This document shows, in pieces, positions 1 to 8,620 of a stretch of 64,000 nt of DNA. Below the pieces are notes generated by a model that was not told where the DNA came from, did no database searches, and saw only the letters and a program-made list of their open reading frames with translations. The stretch's first letter is position 1. Each line of letters starts with the position of its first letter. Origin of the DNA: Bradyrhizobium sp. MOS002 (lineage in GTDB: Bacteria > Pseudomonadota > Alphaproteobacteria > Rhizobiales > Xanthobacteraceae); NCBI RefSeq assembly GCF_003020115.1, contig NZ_PYFX01000006.1, positions 248,001 to 312,000 on the forward strand, read 5' to 3'. The translations under genes and the position numbers were made by a program.

Positions 1-128
1 TCACGGGGGCCACCGAGGTCGTTGACCACGACGGACGCCCCTTCCCGCGCGAACAGCCTTGCGTAGGCCTCACCGAGCCCCCCGCCCGCGCCGGTGATCA
101 GCGCAACCTTGCCGTCGAGTAGTCCCAT
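1..128 (-). CDS. SDR family oxidoreductase (5' part only, cut by window edge)
   Basis: The reading frame starts with ATG at 126-128 and runs leftwards off the window, leaving 42 N-terminal residues. They begin MGLLDGKVALITGAGGG and contain the SDR dinucleotide-binding motif TGxxxGxG at about residues 13-20, followed by VVVNDLGG at the end of the second beta strand. An acidic residue there is typical of NAD(H)-preferring enzymes. The VNDLGG signature resembles the 3-hydroxyacyl-CoA dehydrogenase unit of multifunctional beta-oxidation enzymes. That fits its place upstream, on the same strand, of a MaoC hydratase and a thiolase. The catalytic Ser-Tyr-Lys region lies outside the window, so the substrate assignment is inference. 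Confidence 0.85.
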   Translation of the reverse strand, partial: MGLLDGKVALITGAGGGLGEAYARLFAREGASVVVNDLGGPR

Positions 129-162
129 GGTGGCGTCTCCCTGGTTTTGTTTTCTTTCTTAC

Positions 163-292
163 CTCGTCCCGCTTGCGGGGAGAGGTCGGATCGCCTTGCG
201 ATCCGGGTGAGGGGATACAGGTCTCAATACCGTCTCGGCTCGTGGTGAGAGCCCCTCACCCCACCCTCTCCCCGCAAGAGCGGGGCGAGGGA
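163..292. repeat. Imperfect palindromic intergenic repeat, family A copy 1
   Basis: The stretch between the SDR and MaoC genes has long complementary ends: ctcgtcccgcttgcggggag near 163-182 against ctccccgcaagagcggggcgag near 270-292. A smaller inner pair, gggtgagggg / cccctcaccc, lies inside. It would fold into one long hairpin. A related element lies at 1223-1420. It carries no gene and looks like a dispersed REP/RIME-type unit. Confidence 0.75.
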
Positions 293-313
293 GACGACGG
301 CCGTCGCGTGTTG

Positions 314-1174
314 CTACCCCAGCACCGTCTTGCCGTTCTTGATCACGGTGACGCCGCGCGACTTCACCTTCGCTTCGAACGAGATCACGCTGCCGTCCTT
401 CCAGAGGTCCATGGTCACGGTCTCGCCGGGATAGACCGGCGAGGAGAACCGCGCGACGTGCTGGCGGAAGGCGGAGGCGTCGTAGTCGGCATAGGTCTGG
501 AGCACGCCGCGGCAGGTGATGCCGTAGGTGCACATGCCGTGCAGGATCGGACGCGGGAAGCCGGCCTTTTTCGCGAATTCGGGATCGGAGTGCAGCGGGT
601 TGCGGTCACCGCAGAGACGATAGACCAGCGCCTGGTCGGGGCGCGTGACGATGTCGATGGTCGTGTCCGGTGCGCGCGACGGGATCTTGTGCGGATCCGG
701 CTGGGTCAGGTTCGGGCCGCCAAAGCCGCCATCGCCGCGGGCGAAGCGCGAGGCGACCAGAGTTGCCAGCTTCTCGCCCTTCTCATTCTTGAGCACGGTC
801 TGGTGGCTGATGACGACACCCTTGTCCTTGCCCTTGTCGTAGACTTCGATCACGGAGGAGTCGGCGGTGATATGCGCAGCCACCGGCAGCGGCTGGTGGA
901 AGGTGATGTCGCGCTCGCCGTCGACCACCATCACGCGGTTGAGGTTCATCTCGCCGGGACCCGCGCCCCACGCGGCGACGGAGGCAAAGGTCGGCACCAC
1001 CTTGAGCGGCCGCGGCGTCAGCGTGCCCTCGTTGACGAAAGCGAGCTCGTTTTCGTCCATCGGATCTGCTCCGAGCCCGATGCCATAGGCGTAGAGCATG
1101 ACCTCGCGATCGGTGTAGGCGTATTTCTGGCCGAGGTTTTTCAGGCCTTTGAGTTCATCGTATCTGGCGGACAT
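314..1174 (-). CDS. MaoC family dehydratase (2-enoyl-CoA hydratase 2 type)
   Basis: This 286-residue protein has the double hot-dog architecture of (R)-specific enoyl-CoA hydratase 2 (MaoC-like) enzymes, which add water to trans-2-enoyl-CoA. The C-terminal half carries the hydratase 2 signature YRLCGDRNPLH at residues 185-195, with the catalytic pair Asp190 and His195, then PILHG. The N-terminal half, residues 1-150, is the non-catalytic hot-dog repeat. A purine-rich GGAGGGG precedes the ATG by 11 nt. It lies between an SDR and a DUF35/thiolase pair on the same strand, so it is probably the hydration step of one acyl-CoA degradation pathway. The physiological substrate cannot be read from the sequence. 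Confidence 0.93.
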   Translation of the reverse strand: MSARYDELKGLKNLGQKYAYTDREVMLYAYGIGLGADPMDENELAFVNEGTLTPRPLKVVPTFASVAAWGAGPGEMNLNRVMVVDGERDITFHQPLPVAAHITADSSVIEVYDKGKDKGVVISHQTVLKNEKGEKLATLVASRFARGDGGFGGPNLTQPDPHKIPSRAPDTTIDIVTRPDQALVYRLCGDRNPLHSDPEFAKKAGFPRPILHGMCTYGITCRGVLQTYADYDASAFRQHVARFSSPVYPGETVTMDLWKDGSVISFEAKVKSRGVTVIKNGKTVLG

Positions 1175-1222
1175 TTTTCTGGTTTCCCCTCCGGATTCTT
1201 ATGCGCCGCTGCCAGTCGAAGT

Positions 1223-1420
1223 GCCCTCTCCCCTTGCGGGAGAGGGCTACGAGAGCCGTGCGGCAAACTCGTTTGGGTGAGGGGTTGCTTCCGCAGTGAA
1301 AGCGTTCTCCGCGGAGCGATACCCCTCATCCGGCGCCAAAGCCGAAGCTTCGCTTCGGCGTCTCTTAAGAACGGCCGCCAAAGGCGGCCTAAGCCACCTT
1401 CTCCCGCAAGGGGAGAAGGA
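1223..1420. repeat. Imperfect palindromic intergenic repeat, family A copy 2
   Basis: The ends ccctctccccttgcgggagag (split across 1223-1244) and cttctcccgcaaggggagaa (1400-1418) are complementary. The interior contains further pairs, such as gccgaagcttcgcttcggc and ggccgccaaaggcggcc. It fills the gap between the MaoC and DUF35 genes and carries no gene. It shares its arm sequences with the element at 163-292. Confidence 0.75.
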
Positions 1421-1430
1421 AGAAAGCAAA

Positions 1431-1820
1431 CTAAGCCGGCGTGAAGAACGGCAATGGCGCGCCATCGGTCGGCTTGAACACCACTTTCACCTTCTGGCCG
1501 ATCTTCAACGTCGTCAGATCGCAATCAACGAAATTGGTCTGCAGCGACGGCCCCTCCTTCAGCGTGACGTAGCCGATCGCGTAAGGGCCGGTCGGCGACT
1601 TCCGCATCAGGCTGTAAGTGTAGATCGTGCCCTCGCCCGAAGACTCCTCCCACACCGTCTTGTCGGAGTAGCAGAACGGGCAGATCGCGCGCGGGAAGTA
1701 ATGCGCCTCGCCGCAGGCGGTGCAGCGCTTGATCATGAACTTGCCCTGCTTGGCGGCCTCCCAAAACGCAGCGGTCTCGGGGTTCGTCACCGGGGCCGGA
1801 TATTTTTTAGCTTCGCTCAT
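1431..1820 (-). CDS. DUF35 OB-fold protein with N-terminal zinc ribbon
   Basis: This is a 129-residue protein of the DUF35/ChsH2-type family. Residues 30-52 form a rubredoxin-like zinc ribbon with C33-x2-C36 and C47-x2-C50. The rest is an OB fold, with an EGTIYTYSLM strand and an acyl-CoA-partner signature. Such proteins assemble with a thiolase-like enzyme or a MaoC hydratase and position the CoA substrate. The ATG at 1820 overlaps the TGA of the upstream thiolase (ATGA), giving translational coupling, so the two products very probably form one complex. A start further upstream would lie inside the thiolase gene and is not supported. Confidence 0.92.
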   Translation of the reverse strand: MSEAKKYPAPVTNPETAAFWEAAKQGKFMIKRCTACGEAHYFPRAICPFCYSDKTVWEESSGEGTIYTYSLMRKSPTGPYAIGYVTLKEGPSLQTNFVDCDLTTLKIGQKVKVVFKPTDGAPLPFFTPA

Positions 1821-2977
1821 CACACGCGCTCCAAAATCGCAGTCGAGGCGGCGTGGCGGACGCCGAGCAGGCCGCCGGTGCCGTGGGCGATGGCGAGATC
1901 GCAATTCTTGACCTGCACCTTCGGATGCGCCTCGCCGCGCAGCTGCCGCACGGCCTCAAGGATCTTGGTCATGCCGCCGCGGTTGACGGGATGGTTGCTG
2001 CAGAGGCCGCCGCCATCGGTGTTGAACGGCAGCTTGCCGACGCCCGAGATCAGATTGCCGTCGGCGACGAACTTGCCGCCCTCGCCTTTCTTGCAGAAGC
2101 CGAGGTCCTCGAGCTGCATCAGGACGGTGATGGTGAAGCTGTCGTAGATCGAGGCGTATTTGATGTCCTTCGGCGTGATGCCGGCTTCCTCAAACGCACG
2201 CGGGCCGGACCAGATGCCGGCGGAGTACGTGAGGTCGAGATCTTTGCCGCCGCGCGGCCCCTTCATCGCCTCGCCATGTCCGATCAGCTTGACCAGCGGC
2301 TTCTTCAGGCTTTTTGCGATCTCCGGCGTCGTCACGATCAGCGCGCCGCCGCCGTCGGAGACGACGCAGCAATCCATGCGATGCAAGGGATCGGAGATCA
2401 TCGGCGAATTCAGCACGTCCTCGACGGTGACGACGTCCTTGAGCATCGCATGCGGATTGTATTGCGCGTGGTGCGAGGCCGCGACCTTGATCCAGGCGAG
2501 CTGCTCGCTGGTGGTGCCATAGTCGTGCATGTGGCGCATGGCACACATGCCGTAGGCATTGTGCGTGGTCGCGCCGTATGCCGTCTCGAAATCGGCCTCG
2601 GCGCCGGCCGCGCGCGGCGGCATCGCGCCGGTGCGCGGCTTGCCCGCCAGCGTGATCAGCGCGATCGAGCACTTGCCCGCGGCAATCGCTTCGGCGGCGT
2701 GGCCGAGATGGATGATGTAGGAACAGCCGCCGGTCTCGGTGGAATCGACATGGCGGAGTTTCTTGGTGTTGAGACCGAGATAATCGACCATCGGCCAGGC
2801 GCCGCCGGGAGCGTCGCCCGCGCAGAAATAGCCGTCGACATCGTCCTTAGAGAGCCCAGCATCCTCGATCGCGCCCTTGGCGACCTCGGCATGGAGCTGC
2901 GCGGTGGATTTGTCTGGCGCATGCCGGGTCGGGTGTTCAAAAATCCCGGCAATGTAGGCCTTGCCCTTGATGGTCAA
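1820..2977 (-). CDS. Thiolase family protein (SCP-x/Ltp2-like), TTG start
   Basis: This 385-residue thiolase-fold protein starts at TTG, with GGAGA seven bases upstream; no in-frame ATG gives a sensible N-terminus. The usual nucleophile position is Cys85 in TGGCSY. The central YDSFTITVLMQLEDLGFC (from about residue 278) and NTDGGGLCSNHPVNRGG (about 319-335) blocks are typical of the SCP-x/acetyl-CoA acetyltransferase branch. The C-terminal motif that normally reads CxGGG is AHGTGG around residue 365, so the second catalytic Cys is replaced by His. The gene is coupled to a DUF35 partner. Thiolytic cleavage, or retro-aldol cleavage as in Ltp2-ChsH2, is possible; the altered motif makes plain thiolase activity uncertain. 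Confidence 0.9.
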   Translation of the reverse strand: MTIKGKAYIAGIFEHPTRHAPDKSTAQLHAEVAKGAIEDAGLSKDDVDGYFCAGDAPGGAWPMVDYLGLNTKKLRHVDSTETGGCSYIIHLGHAAEAIAAGKCSIALITLAGKPRTGAMPPRAAGAEADFETAYGATTHNAYGMCAMRHMHDYGTTSEQLAWIKVAASHHAQYNPHAMLKDVVTVEDVLNSPMISDPLHRMDCCVVSDGGGALIVTTPEIAKSLKKPLVKLIGHGEAMKGPRGGKDLDLTYSAGIWSGPRAFEEAGITPKDIKYASIYDSFTITVLMQLEDLGFCKKGEGGKFVADGNLISGVGKLPFNTDGGGLCSNHPVNRGGMTKILEAVRQLRGEAHPKVQVKNCDLAIAHGTGGLLGVRHAASTAILERV

Positions 2978-3093
2978 ATAAGGTCTCCGCTGGCGTTTCT
3001 CACTTCCGGTTTTTTCTGAACCGCTGCTGCCCCGTTGGCAAGCGCGGAAATATTCCGCCGGGCGAGAGGGCAGCGGTTGGCGCAACTCCCCAT

Positions 3094-3247
3094 CCGTCAT
3101 CCTGAGGCGCGAGTGGCGCGATGCAATGCATCGCGCCGGGAGCCTCGAAGGATGCACGGCCGAGATTCTACGGCCTATCCCGCGCGGCAACAGTCGGGCT
3201 GTCGCCCTTCGAGGCTCGCCGAAGAGGCGAGCACCTCAGGGTGACGG
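3094..3247. repeat. Palindromic intergenic repeat, family B
   Basis: The element begins ccgtcatcctgagg and ends cctcagggtgacgg, with inner complementary blocks such as gcgcgatgcaatgcatcgcgc, ggcctcg-type arms and gctcgccgaagaggcgagc. It lies upstream of the thiolase gene with no open frame of its own. The terminal arms make it a discrete dispersed repeat unit next to, but different from, the family C element at 3276-3355. Confidence 0.7.
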
Positions 3248-3275
3248 TCGTAGATGGCCGCCTCGCTCTCTCACC

Positions 3276-3355
3276 GTCATTGCGAGCGCAGCGAAGCAAT
3301 CCAAGAATCTTTCCGCGGACGCATTTCTGGATTGCTTCGCTGCGCTCGCAATGAC
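3276..3355. repeat. Palindromic intergenic repeat, family C copy 1
   Basis: About 80 bp with near-perfect inverted ends: gtcattgcgagcgcagcgaa and ttcgctgcgctcgcaatgac, around a centre containing ctttccgcgga. Further copies occur at 8530-8607, 11461-11533 and 19179-19256 in this window, all intergenic. Confidence 0.88.
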
Positions 3356-3480
3356 GAGAACGCCGGGCAGAACCGTAAAGGTGTTTTGCCCGACGGCACA
3401 AGCGGTTTCGCTTTATCGAAAACCTCTTTTCTGCGAAAACAACCCCATGCACAGTAGAAAGGAGATTGATTTCAAACAGA

Positions 3481-3519
3481 AATTTGGTGGGTGGATTAGC
3501 GACTCCCACCCAACAAATT
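3481..3519 (-). terminator. Probable rho-independent terminator of the indolepyruvate oxidoreductase gene
   Basis: Arms aatttggtgggtgg (3481-3494) and ccacccaacaaatt (3506-3519) pair over 14 bp with one mismatch around an 11-base loop. It follows directly after the TAG of the minus-strand gene. The downstream side on that strand is only moderately T-rich, so termination efficiency is uncertain. Confidence 0.6.
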
Positions 3520-6500
3520 CTACTCCGCCGCGATCTGCCTTGGTGCCGGCGGCGGGTTCGCCAAATCGGCGGCGAGCTGAGCGTAGCGGGCTTTGGCGTC
3601 GGCGACCGCCTTCTCCTTGACCGGGCCGTAGCCGCGGATGCGGTCGGGTAACGAGAGTAGCTCCACCGCGGTGTCGATCGTGAGCGGCGACAAGAGACCG
3701 AGCACGGTGGCGACGTCCTTCTCGTAGCCGGCGATCAGATCGCGTTCGAGCTTGCGGTCGGCGCTACGACCGAAGATGTCGAGCGGCGAGCCGCGCAGCA
3801 CCTTGAATTTCGCCAGCACGCGGAACACCGGGAGCATCCACGGGCCGAACGCGCGCTTCTTCGGGCGCCCAAGCGCGTCAACGCCGCGGCTGAGGATCGG
3901 CGGGGCGAGGTTGAAGTTGAACTTGAAGTCGCCCTCGAACTGGTCGCGGAGCTGCTTTTCGAACGCGCCGTCGGTGTAGAGGCGCGCAACTTCGTATTCG
4001 TCCTTATAAGCCAGCAGCTTGGCGTAGTTGACCGCAACGGCGCGGGTCAGCGCCTCGTCATAGCCACCCTGCCTGGCGGCTTCGCTGACCTGGTCGACCA
4101 GCTTGCGATAGCGTTTTGCGAGGCGGCCGTTCTGGTACGCCGTGAGATGCCTGGTGCGATGCTCGATGACCTCGTCGAGCGTCATGGCGTCCAGCGCCTT
4201 GGGCGCAACCACCTCGTCAGTGCCCTTCAGCATGTCGGCAAGTCGTGCGGGATCGGCGACCGCGAGGCGGCCGAGCCTGAAGGCTTCCTTGTTCATCTTG
4301 ATCGAGACGCCGTTGACCTCGATCGCCTGCTCGATCGCCTCCGCCGACAACGGCAAGAGGCCCTTCTGATAGGCGTAGCCCATCATCATCATGTTGGTGG
4401 CGATGCTGTCGCCGAGCAGCTGTTCGGCCGGCTTGGTGAAGTCGAAAAACACCGAGTCCTTGTGCAGCGCGGTTTCCAGCAACCCGTTCAGCTTGCGGGT
4501 CTGGAAGTTGAAGTCGCGATTAAGGACGAAGTCGGCGGTCGGGATGACGTGGCTGTTGATGATGCCGCGGGTGCGGCTGCTGTCGCAGAGCGAGATGGTG
4601 TCCTTGGCAACCGCGACCACCTCATCGGCGGCGAGCACGACGTCCGCGGTGCCGGTGACGATGCGCGAGCATGTCACCTCGGCCGGATGGTCGGACAGGC
4701 GGACGTGGCTCAGCACCGCCCCACCCTTCTGTGCCAGGCCCGACATGTCGAGGATCATCGAGGCCTTGCCCTCGATATGCGCGGCCATGCCGAGCAGCGC
4801 GCCGATCGTCAGCACGCCGGTGCCGCCGACCCCGCCCACCGCGATGTTGTAGGGCTTGTCCAAATTGGGGCGCGACGCCGGCTCGGGCAGATTGCCGATA
4901 TCGCCGACGCCCGCCGGCGCGCGCTTACGCATCTTGCCGCCGTCGACGGTGACGAAGGACGGGCAAAAGCCTTTGACGCAGGAATAATCCTTGTTGCAGG
5001 TCGACTGGTTGATGGCGCGCTTGCGCCCCATCTCCGTCTCCAGCGGTTCGACGGAAATGCAGTTGGACTGCACCGAGCAGTCGCCGCAGCCTTCGCACAC
5101 CGCGGGATTGATGAGCACACGGCGCGCCGGATCCTCCATCGTGCCGCGCTTGCGGCGGCGGCGCTTCTCGGCGGCGCAGGTCTGAACGAAGACGATCGCG
5201 GACGCGCCCTTGACCTTGCGCAGCGTTTTCTGGACCGCGTCGAGCTCGTCACGATGCGCGGTCTTGACGCCGGGCGCGATCTCGTTGGCCGGATAGGCGT
5301 CGGGATTTTCCGAGACCAGATAGATCTCGCGGATGCCTTCGCTGTGAAGCTGGAAGGTGATCTGCTGCGGCGACAATTCGCCGTCGACATGCTGGCCGCC
5401 GGTCATCGCGGTCGCGTCGTTATAGAGGATCTTGTAGGTGATGTTGGCGCCGGAGGCGATCGCCTGGCGGATCGCGAGGCTGCCGGAATGGAAATAGGTG
5501 CCGTCGCCGAGATTGGCGAACACGTGCTCTTCCTTGGTGAAGGGGGCGACGCCGACCCACGGCACACCCTCGCCGCCCATGTGCGTGAAGGTCTCGGTCG
5601 AGCGATCCATCCACAGTGCCATGAAGTGGCAACCGATGCCGGCAAAGGCGCGACTGCCTTCGGGCACCTTGGTGGAGGTGTTGTGCGGGCAGCCGGAGCA
5701 GAAATACGGGGTGCGGGCGACAGGCGCGGTCGCCTGCATTTGCGACGCCTGGCGGCCGTTGAACCAATCGGCCTTGGCGCGCAGCATGGTTGCAATTTCG
5801 GGATTGAGATCAAGTCGAAGCAGACGCTCGGTGAGCGAGCTGGCCAGCGAGGCGACGCTGAGTTCTTCGGCAAAGGGGAGGAAGCGCTTGTCGTGATCGT
5901 CCATCTTGCCGATGATCCGGGGACGGACGTCGTCGCGCCAGTTGAACAGCTCCTGCTTCACCTGGTTCTCGACGATCTCGCGGCGCTCTTCGATGATGAA
6001 GATTTCCTCGAGGCCTACAGCGAATTGCCTGACGCCTTCCGGCTCCAGAGGCCACGGCATGCCGATCTTGTACAATCGGAGTCCGATCTTGGCGGCGACC
6101 TCGGGTGTGATCCCGAGCTCGCGCAGCGCCTGCCGGATATCCTCGTAGCTCTTGCCGGACGCCATGATGCCGTAGCGGGCGTTCGGCGAGTCCATGGTGA
6201 TGCGATTGACCTTGTTGGCGCGCGCAAAGGCGATCGCGGCAAAGCCCTTGTAGTCCTGCAGGCGGCGGTCCTGGGCGAAGCGGTCGTCGGGCCAGCGCAG
6301 ATTGAGGCCGCCTTCCGGCATCTCGAAATCGGTCGGGATCACGAACGGAGTCATCTCGTCGGTGAGGTCGATCTCGGCGGTGGTCTCCACGGTCTCCGTG
6401 ATCACCTTCATGCCGACCCAGCAGCCCGAATAGCGCGACATCGCGATACCCAGAAGGCCCATCTCGATCATCTCGTGGACGCTCGACGGGTAGAGATAGG

Positions 6501-7011
6501 GCATCAGCGCCGACATGAAGGCATGGTCGGACTGATGCGGGACCGTCGAGGATTTGGCGCCGTGGTCGTCGCCGGCGAGACACAGGACGCCGCCGTTCTT
6601 GGCGGAGCCCGCGGCATTGCCGTGGCGGAAGACGTCGCCGCAGCGATCGACGCCGGGGCCCTTGCCGTACCAGATGCCGACCACGCCGTCATACTGGGCG
6701 CCGGGCGAGAGGTTGAGCTGCTGCGAGCCCCAGACTGCGGTCGCGGCCAGATCTTCGTTCACGCCGGGCTGGAACTTGATGTTGTACTGCTCGAGATGCT
6801 TGCGCGCGGCGAAGAGCTGCTGGTCATAGCCGCCGAGCGGCGAGCCGCGATAGCCGGAGATGAAGCCCGCGGTGTTCAGCCCCGCGGCACGGTCGCGCCG
6901 GATCTGGGCCATCGGCAGGCGGACCAGGGCCTGAATGCCGGTCGTGAAAATATGTCCGGTGTCCTGGGTGTATTTCTGATCGAGACTGATCGGACCCTGG
7001 TTGATGCCCAT
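3520..7011 (-). CDS. Indolepyruvate ferredoxin oxidoreductase, single-chain IorA-IorB type
   Basis: This 1163-residue enzyme oxidatively decarboxylates aryl- or 2-oxoacids (indolepyruvate, phenylpyruvate) to acyl-CoA using TPP and Fe-S clusters, reducing ferredoxin. The N-terminal part is a pyrimidine-binding 2-oxoacid oxidoreductase domain. CSGCPHN lies near residue 435 and the TPP motif GDGTYFHSG near 500. A cysteine-rich cluster region with CEGCGDC followed by NCISVE, and a second CVKGFCPSF segment, spans about 638-680. The IorB-like gamma domain starts with VGGVGGTGVLT near 720. The C-terminal 230 residues match the DUF6537 extension common in proteobacterial versions. In archaea the two subunits are separate, so this is the fused form. 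It stands alone with its own terminator and may take part in aromatic amino acid degradation. Confidence 0.95.
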   Translation of the reverse strand: MGINQGPISLDQKYTQDTGHIFTTGIQALVRLPMAQIRRDRAAGLNTAGFISGYRGSPLGGYDQQLFAARKHLEQYNIKFQPGVNEDLAATAVWGSQQLNLSPGAQYDGVVGIWYGKGPGVDRCGDVFRHGNAAGSAKNGGVLCLAGDDHGAKSSTVPHQSDHAFMSALMPYLYPSSVHEMIEMGLLGIAMSRYSGCWVGMKVITETVETTAEIDLTDEMTPFVIPTDFEMPEGGLNLRWPDDRFAQDRRLQDYKGFAAIAFARANKVNRITMDSPNARYGIMASGKSYEDIRQALRELGITPEVAAKIGLRLYKIGMPWPLEPEGVRQFAVGLEEIFIIEERREIVENQVKQELFNWRDDVRPRIIGKMDDHDKRFLPFAEELSVASLASSLTERLLRLDLNPEIATMLRAKADWFNGRQASQMQATAPVARTPYFCSGCPHNTSTKVPEGSRAFAGIGCHFMALWMDRSTETFTHMGGEGVPWVGVAPFTKEEHVFANLGDGTYFHSGSLAIRQAIASGANITYKILYNDATAMTGGQHVDGELSPQQITFQLHSEGIREIYLVSENPDAYPANEIAPGVKTAHRDELDAVQKTLRKVKGASAIVFVQTCAAEKRRRRKRGTMEDPARRVLINPAVCEGCGDCSVQSNCISVEPLETEMGRKRAINQSTCNKDYSCVKGFCPSFVTVDGGKMRKRAPAGVGDIGNLPEPASRPNLDKPYNIAVGGVGGTGVLTIGALLGMAAHIEGKASMILDMSGLAQKGGAVLSHVRLSDHPAEVTCSRIVTGTADVVLAADEVVAVAKDTISLCDSSRTRGIINSHVIPTADFVLNRDFNFQTRKLNGLLETALHKDSVFFDFTKPAEQLLGDSIATNMMMMGYAYQKGLLPLSAEAIEQAIEVNGVSIKMNKEAFRLGRLAVADPARLADMLKGTDEVVAPKALDAMTLDEVIEHRTRHLTAYQNGRLAKRYRKLVDQVSEAARQGGYDEALTRAVAVNYAKLLAYKDEYEVARLYTDGAFEKQLRDQFEGDFKFNFNLAPPILSRGVDALGRPKKRAFGPWMLPVFRVLAKFKVLRGSPLDIFGRSADRKLERDLIAGYEKDVATVLGLLSPLTIDTAVELLSLPDRIRGYGPVKEKAVADAKARYAQLAADLANPPPAPRQIAAE

Positions 7012-7291
7012 TATGTCCTCTTCCGCCCTTTTGAGCGCTTGGCTGCTTAAGCCGTTGCCTGCCCGTTGTTTTTAGCTAGGGCGCGCCGACCATTTCCGCC
7101 ACTCTATGTCGGATATTTCACGCTCCGCATCACAATTCTGGACCAAAGGCAGCGCCGGGTAAAAATCGCAATTTCGTGGCTGCATTGGCATCCGCGATTT
7201 TCATTTTGTGTCACCATACCCCCGCCGTCGCGCAACGAATTGACGCCCGGTCATCCCGGCCGGCGTCGATGGGTCGCAGGAGAGGCTTTCG

Positions 7292-8515
7292 ATGCGGACG
7301 ATTCTGGCTGGCCTGGCTCTCGTGGGTCTGGCGTTGTGCAGTGCGGTTGCGAGCGCGGCCGTCGCTGCCGAGCCGTCACCGGAGCTGATCGCTTACGGCA
7401 AGACGCTGGTGGAGGCCGGCGACTGTGCGGGGTGCCACACCGCCGATCCCGCCAAACCGTTCGCGGGAGGAAAGCGCATCGACACACCGTTCGGCGCGAT
7501 CTACGCGCCGAACCTGACGCCGGACCGCGACACCGGGATCGGCGCCTGGACCGATGCCGATTTCACCCGTGCCGTGCGCACCGGCATCGCGCCCGACGGC
7601 TCCAACTATTACCCGGCGTTCCCGTATCCTTATTTCACGCGGATGACGAAGGACGACACGCTGGCGATCCGGGCCTATCTCGGAACGCTCGCGGCCGTCA
7701 CGAGCCGCAACAAGCCCCCGGACCTGCGCTGGCCGTTTAGCTATCGCGGCCTGATGCGGATCTGGAACATTGTGTACTTCAAGCCGGGCCTGTTCGAGCC
7801 GGACCAGAGCCAGAGCGCGGCGTGGAATCGGGGCGGCTATCTCGTCACCGGCCTCGGTCATTGCGGCGCCTGCCATACGCCGAAGAACTATTTTGGCGCG
7901 GACAAGCAGGCGCAGGCACTGGCGGGCAACGAGGTCGGCGGCTGGTACGCGCCAAGGCTCGACGGCGCCGCCCGCACCGGGCTGAGATCGTGGACCGTCG
8001 AGGACGTCACGGAATATCTTCAAAGCGGGCGCAACGTCAGGAGCCATGCCGGCGGGCTGATGGCGGAGGTGGTCGTCAACTCGACCTCGAAGATGAGCGA
8101 TGCCGACGTGCGCGCGATCGCGGTTTACCTGAAGAGCCTGCCGCCGGCACGCCGTGAGACGATCGTGACGCCGCCTGACGAGGCCGAGTTGAAGGGCGGC
8201 CAGGCCGTCTACGCCAAGCTCTGCATCGCCTGCCATGAGGCCGACGGTACAGGCAGCCCGCGCATCTATCCGCCGCTGCCTGCCAACGCGCTGCTGCAAT
8301 CGGCCAATCCGTCCTCGACCTTGCGCATCATCCTCGACGGCGCCCACACCGTGACGACGCCGCGCGCGCCCAACACTGGCGAGATGCCGGCCTATGGCAA
8401 GAACTTGTCCGACGACGAGATCGCGGCAGTGACGAACTACATCCGCAATTCCTGGGGCAATGCCGCGCCGCTGGTGACGCCGGCGCAGGTGGCGAAGGCG
8501 CGGAAGGAGCAGTAG
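7292..8515 (+). CDS. Triheme cytochrome c (alcohol/gluconate dehydrogenase cytochrome subunit type)
   Basis: This 407-residue periplasmic protein has a signal peptide (residues 1-26, ending AAVAAE) and three CxxCH haem sites: CAGCH at 45-49, CGACH at 191-195 and CIACH at 311-315. Three-haem proteins of this length act as electron-transfer subunits of membrane-bound alcohol, aldehyde or gluconate dehydrogenases, passing electrons to ubiquinone. No dehydrogenase gene lies next to it, so its partner is unknown. The 280 bp upstream contain nothing I recognise. A family C palindromic repeat follows the stop. A related diheme protein lies at 32856-33695. Confidence 0.93.
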   Translation: MRTILAGLALVGLALCSAVASAAVAAEPSPELIAYGKTLVEAGDCAGCHTADPAKPFAGGKRIDTPFGAIYAPNLTPDRDTGIGAWTDADFTRAVRTGIAPDGSNYYPAFPYPYFTRMTKDDTLAIRAYLGTLAAVTSRNKPPDLRWPFSYRGLMRIWNIVYFKPGLFEPDQSQSAAWNRGGYLVTGLGHCGACHTPKNYFGADKQAQALAGNEVGGWYAPRLDGAARTGLRSWTVEDVTEYLQSGRNVRSHAGGLMAEVVVNSTSKMSDADVRAIAVYLKSLPPARRETIVTPPDEAELKGGQAVYAKLCIACHEADGTGSPRIYPPLPANALLQSANPSSTLRIILDGAHTVTTPRAPNTGEMPAYGKNLSDDEIAAVTNYIRNSWGNAAPLVTPAQVAKARKEQ

Positions 8516-8529
8516 GTCGCCTCCTCTCC

Positions 8530-8607
8530 GTCATTGCGAGCGTAGCGAAGCAATCCAGAATCTTTCCGCGGAGGGACACTGGATTGCTTCGCTGCGCTCG
8601 CAATGAC
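8530..8607. repeat. Palindromic intergenic repeat, family C copy 2
   Basis: It has the same architecture as the 3276-3355 element: gtcattgcgagcgtagcgaa at one end, ttcgctgcgctcgcaatgac at the other, with ctttccgcgga in the middle. It lies between the convergent cytochrome c and TRIC-family genes, where its hairpin could also stop transcription from either side. Confidence 0.88.
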
Positions 8608-8620
8608 GGCGTTGATTGAG

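Noticed and set aside
3094..3355. Possible insertion-sequence remnant
   Set aside because: No transposase frame, no terminal direct repeats; better explained as two palindromic repeat units.
4147..7050. Long plus-strand open frame antisense to the indolepyruvate oxidoreductase
   Set aside because: The opposite strand encodes a clear full-length enzyme; this frame shows no family similarity.
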